Source: Latrodectus hesperus
Taxonomy: Eukaryota; Arthropoda; Arachnida; Araneae; Theridiidae
DNA length: 64,000 nt
NCBI GenBank assembly: GCA_037975125.1
Contig: CM075862.1
Span: forward strand, 61,976,779 to 62,040,778
Direction of reading: 5' to 3'
The notes beneath the pieces were generated by a model. It saw only the letters and a program-made list of their open reading frames with translations, did not search any database and was not told the origin of the DNA. The translations under genes and the position numbers were made by a program. Positions 48,511-60,300 of this stretch are shown in pieces (position 1 is the first letter of the stretch; every line of letters starts with the position of its first letter).

Positions 48511-51500
48511 AAGTTGCTTTCAGTTCTGTTTCTTAAGTAACTTAGTGGATGCCAAATAATTGCGCCAACTATCTAGAAAATATTTGTTATGTGAGTGGGA
48601 ATTTAATATTTAAAACAACAATGAGGATGTTTAATTTTTATAATTGTTATTAACGATTTGAGTTCGAGATGAAGATTAGAAATCGACCATCCATATCTGC
48701 AATTAATCATGCTTAGGTGTCTGACTGATTGGGATCCAAATTCTAGGCTCATGAGTTATATCATGACCATATTATGACGAGAAACACCGTATCGTTAATT
48801 GGATTGCTATTTTTCACCACAAAGACAAAAGGAAATTAGTAGTAAATCCAAGAAACAGTAAATTACCCAAGTTTTTCATTTGCTAATACTGACAGCATAT
48901 TTCATGGGTTACTTACGTATACCACGTCGTTCAACAGATCAACAATACATCGATATATCAATTATATACCACATTGTTCAACAGATCAACAAAACGGAAA
49001 AATAAAAAAAGAAAGAAAATTTATAATAAAAATATGTAAGATTAGATTTTTAAAGCAAAGTACAATCAATCCCATAAGAAGATCACCTTTTAATGAAGTT
49101 GAATCAAACGAACTTATTCGTGACTAAACGCTGCAAATATAAGTCGAATTTTTGAGTTCTAGATTGACATGCTTAAATTTTATACACGAGGACAATTTTT
49201 CAAAGAGTTTTAAGAATTCCTACCTGTAGAAAATATTTTTGAGTATTACAACAATATTTTTGTTTTGATGGATGCACTTAAACATGAACACAAAGTAAAC
49301 GAATGAAGGGACTGATTCTGTAAAACACTCTGTTTAAAAGTTGTCTTTTAATAAAATCGAATAGTATTTACTTTTATACAGTTTGCCTTTTATAGCGCCT
49401 AAGAGAAACAAGAAAATATGAAATCTTGTGAAAAAAAAATCAGGATGAAAAATTTTGTTGGAAAATAAGTTGCGGTTTAAAGATAGTAGTGCATTAATGC
49501 ATCTATATCTCATCTAAATTAACTTTTCTTTCAGAAAAAAAGAATCGTGAATTGCATATGCCTTGATCAAAAAATATTTTGTGCCCGTTATGGTCAACTC
49601 CAATATATTTTTATCCCCATTTCATGTAAAGTTAGGGATTTAAAAACATTTTTGCTGATTTTATCATGAGGAAAAATATTTCTTTCTGAACCGGATTGTA
49701 AAATAGTATAAGACAGATTCTTATTTCTCTCTATTAAATAATATCTTTAATTTGCGGTAAGGAGTAAGGATTTGTTAAATAAAATTAAAAATGCAGTAGA
49801 AGTTTTAAGAAAGTTTAATAAATTTTTAAGAACTCATAAAGCATTGGAGTGCCATAAGCTTATTAGTATATTATTAAAAGGTTTGTGTTGCAATATATCT
49901 GGGTGTAATTAAAAGAAACGTTTTCAGTGAGATGTTTCTGCTATGGGAACTAGATATTAGGAACAATAAAGTACAATAACAGTTATTAATTACTGTTAAA
50001 GGCTTGAGCAGTCTATTCAACATACCAAACAACGAAAGAAAGGAATAATCTTCACAAACATTAAGCAAATCTAATAAAATTAGTATTGTAAGTATGCATA
50101 CAATGTTTCGTTCACAATTAATTCATGAGATCATAAAAGAACCAAGAGTTCGGTAATTGTTTACACAACTTGAAATTGAGGTTAAAAAGTCTCTCGCATA
50201 GTAACATTATTTTCTTCTTGGGCCAAAAGAAATTTTGCTTACTATGGTAACTGTAAAGTCGAACACATTCTATTATTTCTAATTCATTGATGAAGTCATA
50301 AGATATAGAGCTGATATTTTTATAGTTAAAAATATGAATATATTTTATGTATGTACGTTTTCCTTCATATTTTTCTTTATTCTGAAGTACTCTCAATTGG
50401 GTTTGATTGCTTATCTGCATCAATAATTGACATTACTTCACAAAAAATTAATTTTTTTATCACTATTTTTGAAATATTATTTAAAATAATTTTTTATGGT
50501 ACTCAAACATTATTTACTCTACATTTTCGAAGGAAGATATTATACCAAACTTTTATACATAATAATCTTATTTTTTAAAATTAATGAAGGTATAAATACA
50601 AGGTTAATAAAATTGCAAAAAAAAAAAAAAGGGACGAATAGCTCTAATAAAAAGGAAAGAACACTTATTCCCTGATAAAAAAAAATGCAACTTTTTATTT
50701 CTTTTACGACTAATTTTACATAAAAAAGAGAATGTTACCACTCTTCACTTCTAATATATGACGGCTGACTCATCAGTAATTAATGTATTATTTTGATGTT
50801 TTTTTAATTTAGATGAAATCATTCACTGAGTTCTCATGTTTCTTTTTTAGACTGAAAATAAAGAAGAAAAAACATATTTAAATACTCTTTAACGATGTTG
50901 GCCGAATGATGCGAAGTGCAAATCGTTTTTATTCATTTTTTTATTTTGAAGTGCATCATTAAACGCAGTGCGGAAGATGGCGTCAATAGTAGAGTAAAAG
51001 GAATGAAACTAAAAAATAAAAACCTAGCTATGTTTCCGGATCCAGCATTTTCTATGTTCTTTAGACAAGAGGAGAAAGTTTAAAAAAAATAAAAAAAACC
51101 AAGCGAAAGGGAAAGAACTAAAAAGCTTTTAGTAATGAATACTACATTTGGCGGTTATTCGCTATTTATGTAATGAGATATATTTTGCGAATTTGTGTAA
51201 AAAGAAAGAATTTGAATCACCTTTCGGTAAAAGATACAAATGATTAAAATATTATGCTTCTCTGCTTCAATTATTCAGATTTTAAGATAATGTTACTTTA
51301 TAATTAGAATTTTTGAGTTAAAAATTGCTTTGATGTTTTCAAAATATTTAAAGCCTTAAATTAGAGATGCTGCTTCGTTGTTTATAAATTAAAAATTTTT
51401 TTTGCTAATTGTATGTCATTTATTTTTGTTTGCTTTTAAGTACTATTACTTTAATTACATAAATGAAACATTTGGGCAATTTTTTTTCCAACCAAAAATA

Positions 51501-53039
51501 GTTTTTGAGTAAGAGCAGGTATATGCAATAAAAGAAAATAAGGAAATTCTAAGAGTTACTTTAAAAATTTTTATAAATTATAATAAACTAAATCAAGTAA
51601 TTTAAACAAATTAAATTGTTCTTAAGCAATGGATCTCTTTTCCATTAAAATAAAATTACCTTTAAATAAAATTCACCTAATTTTTGCTAGTTTCTACCAA
51701 TTTTTTAATTTCACATCTGATTTGGAACTGATTTTTTTTTTTAATGTTTTCTTTTTAAAATATCAAGAAACGTAATTTTTAATAAGGAATTGAAGTTAAA
51801 AGCTAATGAAAGTACATTTAAAACTTATTTGTCTTTTAAAAATCGAAACGATTTTAATAAAATTTAATGACGAAGAGATGTTATTGCTTTTTTATGTAAA
51901 AAGTTTAACATTGATTTATAGAATCAAAGAAAGTTACTAAAAAAAGTAAAAAAAAATAATTTAAAAACATATTTATTTTTGTAAAAATTATTTTTAAATT
52001 TTATTTTCATTTGGTTAATAACTGTAATGTTAGTTTTATAATTTTTATACTGTTAACTGATAAGTTAATCATGGTGTGTGTAATTGACATGACTGATATA
52101 CATATAAATCGGAATAAATTTACAAACACACTAATTTGAATTATTTGCGTAAGTATTAGGATATTATTTAAGCCAATTAAAGAAAAAGTCAACAAAAATT
52201 ACGCAGATATTTTTCTATTAATTATTTGAAATATCAGTAGGTGTAGAAAATATTAACGAATTCTATCATGTTTTCTGATCTTTAAGAAATTTATTAAAGG
52301 TGTATATGTAGACATCTTTGATAATCTTGAATCTTAAAATATCTGAAACACATTCTCTCTAAATTATAATCATATCTCCAAAGTAAGTGCTAAAAAAATA
52401 AGTAAAAATATGTAACTATGAAATTTAGTTTAACAAGAAAAATTTCATGGTAATAACAAAATATTATAACATTTTTATCAAACGTATTCATTTCAGTAGC
52501 TATGTGAAATCTTCCGATGCAATACAATCTTATTTTGCAATTAAAAGTACTCACAAAATATTCTGCAGATCAGATTCACATTAAAAATGTTTATTCCGCC
52601 AAAATAGAATCATTGAAGATATATAGAATATCAATAAAGCTAGACAAAATATTGTAGCATAACAGATTACGATTATCTATATATAAATATCATGTTTTTT
52701 AATACAATTTTTACGGAAATACATAAGAAATATAAGAGAGATTTGGGTAAAATATATTTTCTCTATTTAATAACCTGCCTCTTTAATTTCAATGTTCTTA
52801 ACTTGATTTTGTATATTTTTTAACTATAAGAGATATATTTCTTTTTATATTTGAAATCTCTTATTACATATAACAAAAAAAAATCCTGTTTTAGGTATTG
52901 TTTTAAGATACAGAGCATTATAATTTTGTGCTGTTTCATTTGATAGGAAAAATTCTGACTTAAATTTAAAAGATGGTACAGAGAACGAATAAGATAGGAT
53001 AATCTATATTATGTTTTTCATTGAAATGTCGCATAATGG
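48511..53039. other. AT-rich spacer with a short direct repeat
   Basis: No gene recognised. A 28-bp unit, TATACCACGTCGTTCAACAG and eight more bases, occurs at 48918-48945 and again at 48965-48992 with two differences. Poly-A and poly-T runs are common (for example 50617-50630). Open frames such as 50118-50423 on the minus strand have no recognisable content. Confidence 0.5.
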
Positions 53040-53519
53040 TTGTTGCACTAGCATGCTTCCCTGTACCAAGCGCCGAGCTCCAGTGGCTCAGTCGCCGCTT
53101 CCCGTTAAGATCAGCAAAGTGGAGCTTCATTAGCCACGGGCGATGGTAGAGAGGTTGACCAAACTGTACTATCCTTCACTGGATTGCTTCACTGGAAACC
53201 TAAAGGTACACTCCGGGGGCTGACCTGCACCGCTATGTATCCATGTATGTACCTAGCACTGAGTTGGGCTCTAGCAGTAAGATAGAAGTAGCTGAGTGAA
53301 GACTTCGTGATTTTGAAGTAGGGACCAAGCAGAAGACCCCTAGTACTTGGCATGCCACCTTCAGAGGTATCATTTCACTTGAAGGACAGTGCGACCACAC
53401 CAAATTTTATGTACCCCAGCCACCAATAGTGAACACGACGGATCTTGGGTCAGCCGGAATTGGAACTTATACTTTCCTATAGTGAGAACGGCGCCCTAAC
53501 CAACCAGGACACCGCGGCC
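53040..53519 (-). mobile_element. tRNA-headed SINE-like repeat with long body
   Basis: A sharply less AT-rich block of about 480 bp. On the minus strand it starts GGCCGCGGTGTCCTGG. It has an A-box-like TGGTTGGTTAGGGCG (complement of about 53491-53505) and a degenerate B box GTTCCAATTCC (complement of 53456-53466). The body is long, and the far end carries a TTGTTG run on the plus strand, equal to a CAACAA tail. No target duplication could be fixed. The family differs from the SINE at 41.4 kb. Confidence 0.65.
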
Positions 53520-53926
53520 CTGCCACGTGAAGATGGTAGATGGTGATGAGTTGAGGAATGAAAATAAAAAAAATGAAAAAGAACAAACTGACAATGTTGG
53601 AAGTTGTACTTCGGTGTTGAAATTTCAACAGCATGCTGCATATCATTAATTCTGAGCAAGCAGATTTCCGTCTAATGTGTTACGCTGAAAATTAAAATCC
53701 AAAATTCTGCTCAGAAATTTTAAGATTTCTCAACAAAAATATGATGATTCTTCAAAGTTTTTAACAAGTGCAAGGACAGATTCGCAAAAACATGTTTTTT
53801 TAAATCTAAAAATATTGTGGGGGAGTAGGTTCTTTCTAGGAGAGTTCCGTGAGAGTGGAAGAAATAAGTGAGGTTAAGCTAAGTCCTTTTACAAACACGA
53901 GAGCTTTTCCTATCAGCAGGGTGTGA
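53520..53926. other. Spacer, no gene seen
   Basis: Moderately AT-rich. A short minus-strand frame crosses the SINE boundary and is not considered real. The part from 53815 starts a less AT-rich block that continues to about 54440. Confidence 0.4.
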
Positions 53927-53961
53927 GACAGTTGCAAGTATAGCAATTTTGCATGTTGCAG

Positions 53962-54267
53962 TTCCGCACCTGTACCGCTTACGAAGGGTGAAAGCACTGC
54001 TACAAACATATTTTATTCCCTATGTAAACATTTCACGATAATACTTGTAGTCAGGGATGACGCATTTACCCATCTTTCAGCTACATTTGCCGGAGCTATT
54101 AGCTCTTGTGGCTCAGTGCATTTAGTTCGAATATGTAATAAAGCACATCTACATATTAACCTTGATGTCAGAAATTGTCAGAATGTTACTTATATACACC
54201 AGTGTCTGAATGGACTTATTTTCCAGCTTCGATGGCCAATGTATCTGTCCATCCAGGATTCTTTTCT
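53962..54267 (+). other. Candidate exon, unknown product
   Basis: A stop-free frame runs from 53927 to the TAA at 54269 in a less AT-rich block. It is bounded by a possible acceptor (TTTTGCATGTTGCAG ending at 53961) and a perfect donor GTAAGT at 54268. The stop codon overlaps the donor, so the exon would be open throughout. Its 306 bases equal 102 codons exactly. The peptide includes FTHLSATFAGAISSCGSVHL and matches nothing I know. It could be a host exon, a domesticated fragment or chance. No partner exons were identified. Confidence 0.25.
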
Positions 54268-54454
54268 GTAAGTTCACTTGAAGAGCATATTATGAATACA
54301 CTTGTGGTGGACTCTGACTTCGACCTTGGCATCTGATAGCTTGTTATGTCCATTCTGTACATTCATGCTCTTCCGAAAATTTGCGGCTACGTTTTCAGTT
54401 AATGAAGATCTTGTTAGATTTGTTTCTATTTCCTTTCAACTATTAGTGGTAGGA

Positions 54455-54496
54455 ATCATTTGATATATATATCAAATGATATATATATATATATAT
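54455..54496. repeat. 26-bp perfect palindrome next to a TA run
   Basis: ATCATTTGATATA followed by its exact reverse complement fills 54455-54480. AT alternation continues to 54496. It can form a cruciform or hairpin, and may be a microsatellite by-product. Confidence 0.9.
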
Positions 54497-55471
54497 TAAA
54501 ATTATTTTGCATAACTTCTTATTATGTTTTACAAATTAATATATTATTAAGTATATTTATAAATTATATTTGGGTGTTTTTAAATCAACGTACATCTTTT
54601 ATGAACTCAAATCAGTCCAAAAATGTGTTGTACACATATTTTCTATTTTTCAAATTTAGATTTTCATAATAATTTATGTATTATTAATTTATTTTAAATG
54701 TCATACATTTTATTGAACCATATAATCACCTTTAAATAAAATATTGTAGTTTGAATTCCGTTACAAGAGTACTGTATCCAGATTATGTAATCATGTGCAA
54801 TATATTATAACATTTTAATAAATTGCTTAGAAAATTTATGAAATCAATGCTTTTTAGGCTACAGAAAATTATTTTTTTTGCAAAATATATGTCTTATAAA
54901 AAGTGGAAAACAAAATTACACTCTTTACAGTTATATATTTGAAATCTTTGTATACTGGCAATATTAATTCTGTTACTGCTGTTTCATCGATCAATAATCA
55001 TGCTTTTCACCTTCGATTTAAATTTATTCCCTGGGTAATAGTAAATGGGATGTGATCGGTAACTAACGGGATGGCGTCTTAAACATCGCAATTGGAGGCA
55101 CTTATAATGATAACTGACATTATATTCAAATTATCCACATGGAGAAGCATGTTCAGTTAAATTGCATAGAATTCTTGGTAATAACGCAATGGGTATGCTT
55201 GAATTTGAAATGACATATAATTTTAAATATACTTCATGATGATTATTATCTATAAGAAAAGTTTTCACTAAAATATAAAAAAATTATTTTGCTTATAAAT
55301 ATGTTTTATATAATAAATATGAATAATAAATAATTGGTTTTTTTACAACTAATATTCTTCGTTTCAATTTAATTCCATGAAACATATTAGAAATGCATAA
55401 CATAAATGTGTAACAAACAATTTTTAATTAGTTAAGCAAAATCATTTTATAATTAATTTTGTTGTATTTTG

Positions 55472-55472
<1 letters not shown>
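54497..55472. other. AT-rich spacer
   Basis: No gene or repeat recognised. Confidence 0.5.

Positions 55473-55522
<50 letters not shown>
55473..55522. repeat. TA dinucleotide microsatellite
   Basis: Uninterrupted TA run of 50 bp. Confidence 0.97.
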
Positions 55523-55526
<4 letters not shown>

Positions 55527-57338
55527 AATAAGGCCGAGAAAAATTTAACACATAATTCTTTAATAATATAAAAGCAAAATTTAATTCATTAGTTTCCAGA
55601 AATATATTGTAGTTAAAACTACTAGAACTCTATTTACATTTATGTAATACTGCACTTTTTCACATGCGTTCAAAATTGGTGTTATTCTTTCATGCAATAC
55701 AAAATCTCGTTTTGAATAATATCTACTTCAATTTTCATTACAAAGTCAAGGCTTCTGATTCAGAAGTTAAACGTGATTAAATTTATATTATTCAAAACAG
55801 AGTAATTTTTCAAGCTGTACCAGTCGACTTTGTGAAAAAAAGATCGAGTTACATGGTACCATTGTGTCAAGGATGGACATTGGGTAGCAAAACAAGTATC
55901 CGTCAAGGTCAGACTCAAACTGTTCCGGGTCACAATTATCAACTTTTTAGCTACCGCTAAATTAATAAAGAATAAAAATATAAATAATAAAGAGTTAGCG
56001 ATGGGTGGACTACTTAATGATAGGGTTTTCCCTTCAGAAACATATTCGTGATTGTGTATTGTTTCATTAAAAATATTGTTTTTACTTATTTCAAGGTCAA
56101 GTTATTATTTTTCTTATCTCTTAGTTCCGCTTTGTATTGAATTTAGTAAAGCCACTGTTTGGCAATAAACAGAAAAATATTCTTAATAAATTTGGAATGT
56201 TTTATGTGCAGAATGTAAGCTAGTATTTCAACCGAAGTTTGTTCACCTTTTTCAATTTATATTGCTATGTTAATTTAATTAAATATAATACATTTAATTG
56301 CAAAACAATTTTGGCATTTATAATTCACTCGAGAACAACTAAAAATTTATGAAAGTTATTAAAAATGATATAATATTCAAGAGATGTGTAGAAATATGTC
56401 ATCATCTTAATAATTGAATAGCGAAAGTTAAATACCAGCTCCAACATTGATGGAGCAAAATTGAAGACGTCACTATATTTAAAACTTATAAAGACTGGAA
56501 TTTTGCAGAGAAGTATTTGCATAGAAATGGGAACAGGTAAACTATTTTAACTTTTGTTTACATTGAATTAATTATTTTTTATCTCTGTATCATATTGGAG
56601 TTCATTCTTGAATTATTTGCCTGTAGTTCGTGTTCAGTGACAAAAAGAACATCAAACCTGAAATATTTAATAAAAATAACAAAAACTATTGGTGCAAACA
56701 TAAGTAAAAAACCTGTGTGGGTCTCTAAAAAATTAGAAAATAATGCTTGCATGGTTTTGAGAGTTATCAGTGCCTCTAAAACTAAATATTTGACTTTTGT
56801 CGTGAATAAAATGGATTATATTTCATACCAAGGAATATTAAAAGAATAGTTTTTATTTTACGAAGAATTCATTGTAACTCAATCATTTGTTTCATTAAGT
56901 TATAACCGCAATTCTATTTCAGCAACAATCACTAAATAATGATTTTCGTCGAAGTAGTAAAGTTTCAGCATGACCAGCGAGCTTACCTAACCTAAAAACT
57001 ATGGAATATGTTTAAGAACTCGTAGCTCATCAAGTATTTATTTAACTGAAATTAGAATTTTGTTCATGAATTTAAGTAATCCATTGGGGTGGCATGGATT
57101 AATTTTGAATCTTATATTATTGCAGTATCCGTTAAAATCTATCAGAAAGTATATAGATGGAATTACATTTATACTCTCATTAATGAAAACGACGGTTTTA
57201 TTAAATATTGAGTCGCTAAAACCAATATATTTCATTTTTTCTTATCTTATTTATGAATCTAAAATGGCATATATTTTTATGCGAATTAATATATTGCCCT
57301 TTGCTGGCATTTTATGAATAAAAAAAATGATTTTATTT
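55523..57338. other. AT-rich spacer
   Basis: No gene supported. Open frames of 60-85 codons on both strands (for example 56595-56849 and 57060-57317) have AT-driven composition and no motif. A slightly less AT-rich piece lies at 55740-55950. Confidence 0.5.
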
Positions 57339-57350
57339 AAATATATTTCT
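57339..57350 (-). repeat. Target-site duplication of LINE tail fragment
   Basis: AAATATATTTCT here matches AAATACATTTCT at 57759-57770 in 11 of 12 bases. This copy directly abuts the GTTGTTGTT tail. Confidence 0.65.
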
Positions 57351-57758
57351 GTTGTTGTTTCTAATCCCAGATGGTGTAGCTAAGCTAAACCATCTCCATA
57401 AAACCAAAAATCATTAAAAAGTCTAAAAATAAAACAGGATTCTCCAAAACCTCGTTCACAGTAGAATTCAGACAGTCCAGATGTCTCGGGGAGGCCTCGT
57501 AAGCCTTGCTCCAGTGACACTCCACAAAGACTTTCTGGCCCTGTTGAAAAGAAAGGGACCTAATGCGATCACTCAAAAAACTTGAACGACCAGTCTCCTG
57601 TATCCTAGGGATACCTAGGATACCCAGCTGGTGTCTCAAACGAGGTTTTTTCCCAAAGTATCAAGAGTCTCCAAATTGCGTTTAATTCCATCTTTTTAAT
57701 AGTGGAGATTTCCGAAAACGTTAGAATAGCATTGCCCTGCAAGGTGTCAGCAGTGGCA
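57351..57758 (-). mobile_element. 5'-truncated LINE 3' end fragment
   Basis: On the minus strand this 408-bp, less AT-rich piece ends in GGATTAGAAACAACAAC, an AAC-rich tail of the same kind as the large LINE at 10-22 kb. It has no intact frame and no RT motif, so only 3' untranslated sequence seems to remain. The 12-bp near-identical flanks show that it inserted as a truncated copy, as LINEs often do. The body does not match the 3' UTR of the large LINE by eye, so it is probably another family. Confidence 0.65.
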
Positions 57759-57770
57759 AAATACATTTCT

Positions 57771-60049
57771 TTCCATACGATTATTTTCCATGAATTTTCA
57801 TTGACGCATTTTAATTCTTATGTATTAAATCCTTATTGTTGTACACACAGTTAATATCATAGATACAATACCAGTCATAAATTATACTATGCCTTTGAAT
57901 ATTTTAAATAAGATACAAATTAAGTTCGTTTTTTTTTTAAATATTTCTAAAAAATTGAAATGTAAATAATTTGAGTTCATTTTCGAAGATTCACGAGCTC
58001 TGTATTTAAATTTATTATGATTCATTTATAATTACAATCCTCCTCACACATTAATAAAGCTAATAATTTTTGTTGGACCGAATATGGCGGATTTTATGAC
58101 TTATTTCTTTTTAATGAAGTTGAGCATTTTTTATGAATGAATAAAGTGCTATTTCAGGCTTCTTTTATAAAATACATTGCATTTAAATATCATTTTACTA
58201 ATTGTTGTTCGATAGAATTTAACATAAATTGATTTATAAATTTAGTTTTAATATTTCTTAAAATAATCTCAAATTATTGAAGGATAAATATGCATAAAAT
58301 TATACATTTTTTTATGTTATCGATATTGTTTAATGTAAAATTTTGAATGTGTCCGTTCCTTTGTATATCTTTCTTATATATTTCCTTTTATTATCCCCCT
58401 TCTTTATACTTATCACACTTAGATTCCTAAAACTAAATAATTTATTTAGTTATCTCAGCTGCACTTCTAAGTTCATTTCCTGTTGAACGACTTTCTGAGA
58501 AAAGAAAGGGAAAAATCTTACTGGTTTTAATAGTAAAAAGGGAAAAGGAAATTCTAATCTTTTTCCCTCTCATTGTTATTCTACGAGTGACATCACATCG
58601 TAAGATCCGCTTACCCCTTTCAACCCCAAAGCAATCAGGTAGCCGGTAAAACGGTAAGCAACCTAGAGAAGATGACCCGTCACATGATGTTGGCCACGGA
58701 AGCCGGACTTTACGAAGTAGTGAACTTTTGAACCCGGAGAAAGAGTCAGAAAAGCAAGCATATAGGATTTTTATTGTTGCTATTGTTTTTTTATTACTAG
58801 ACGTTTTTCCTTTTAACGTTTTTCGCTCGATCGAATTGAATTCTGGAAATTTGCCAATAGATTCATCCTGCACGAAAAAAAAAAACATTTTCTTTTGTAC
58901 ATATCCAAGCGGGAAACGATATTATTTAAATTTCTCCTTCGTATCAGATTATCTCTTTCAGCCATTTTTGATCTCCGATAATAAAATTTGAATAACATTT
59001 TATTAACAATGGTTTATCTAAATTTTGTAACATATGTTCGATGAACATATAGAAAGCAGATATAATATAAACAAAGATTTATGCATGCTATCGTTTATAT
59101 TTATCTTCAGAAATGTCAATAAATTGATACTTGATCTTCCATTATTGAACTATAAACTATGTCATTGTACTAAAACGTATATAATTAATAGCATTATTTT
59201 AAAATGTGCCAGCTTTGGAAATATACCAGTATGTTTTTTTTAAGTTCTTTCATAGTCCTTAATATTTTTAATAAAATTCGTCTGAAATTAAATAAACAAG
59301 GATGTTTTTATCAATACAACAATATTTACTTACAATAAAATCTTAATTTTTTTTAAATATACTATTAAAATGTTTTATATAATACATAATGTTCAAAACA
59401 AGTATGGTACAGTCGCAATAGTTTGGATAATATAGATATGTAAGTATGAAAAAATAATATTCATGGTTATCACAATTGTTATTTCTTATTCTTAACTAAA
59501 AAAATAGATAAAATATTATAACCATATATATTTTATTTTTACATGCCTTCTTCTGAAACTCATTAGTAACTGCAATGATCAATGATTCTCAAACACTGTG
59601 CCGCAGCACTTTTGTCGTACACGAAATTCTTAAAATGTGCCCACAAAAAAAATCTAGGAATGCATTTAGTAAAAAATTACTTTTTTTACTGCGAGTAAAG
59701 TAATAAACGTACTGTAGTTTTTGTAATGCATATTATGTTAATTTATTTTTCATTCAAAATTATTGTCATTAACTATTTTACACTGTTTATTATAGGTAAA
59801 CAAACAAATTTTAAACTCATCTTTTTATTTGTGTCACAAATTTTTTAATCATTAAATGTGTACCGCGACAAAAAATATTGTTGAGAATCACTGCATTAGA
59901 TATTTGTAAACTTTTGCCATAATGTGAAAAAAAAAATTTCTTCACTGAGAAAAATGCAAATTGATAAAGAAGATATAAATAACTTTTTTTCCAACGGTGG
60001 GTACTTGGTTTATGAACACTATGCCACAACAAGGCCAGAAAGTGCTACT
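57771..60049. other. Spacer with a less AT-rich block
   Basis: No gene assigned. At about 58560-58740 the composition is even, and a 148-codon minus-strand frame (58442-58888) runs through it and into poly-A-coded sequence. It is Ser/Arg/Lys-rich with no recognisable domain, and overlapping frames on the other strand are equally open. An old repeat is the likeliest explanation. The remainder is AT-rich with nothing seen. Confidence 0.4.
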
Positions 60050-60059
60050 CATTTAACGT

Positions 60060-60290
60060 TACACAGTGGGCATCTGTGAACCAAGTCCCGGTGGCGACTA
60101 GCATTGCCAGAGCCATACCACCACAAAACCCATTTATATAGTGGGCCACATTCATACATTATCACAAAAGAAAGGATAGAAACACAGAGAGAACGGAGAA
60201 AGAAACATCCATGCCCGAACCCGGATTTGAACCCTGGACCCACAGCACAGGTATCAAGAACGCTAACCACTATGCCATCGGTCAGCAATG
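60060..60290 (-). mobile_element. tRNA-headed SINE with target duplication
   Basis: On the minus strand it has an A-box-like TGGCATAGTGGTTAGCG (complement of 60261-60277), a B box GGTTCAAATCC (complement of 60223-60233) and CCGGGTTCGGGCATGG, the last shared with the SINE at 41.4 kb. CATTTAACGT (60050-60059) and CATTTAATGT (60291-60300) flank it as a 10-bp duplication with one difference. It is not a functional tRNA gene, because no acceptor stem closes it. Confidence 0.8.
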
Positions 60291-60300
60291 CATTTAATGT

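Noticed and set aside
58442..58888. 148-codon minus-strand frame
   Set aside because: Low-complexity Ser/Lys/Arg composition with a poly-Phe start from a T-rich run; frames on the opposite strand are equally open.
60211..60277. Functional tRNA gene
   Set aside because: Same reasons; it is bracketed by a target duplication as a SINE.
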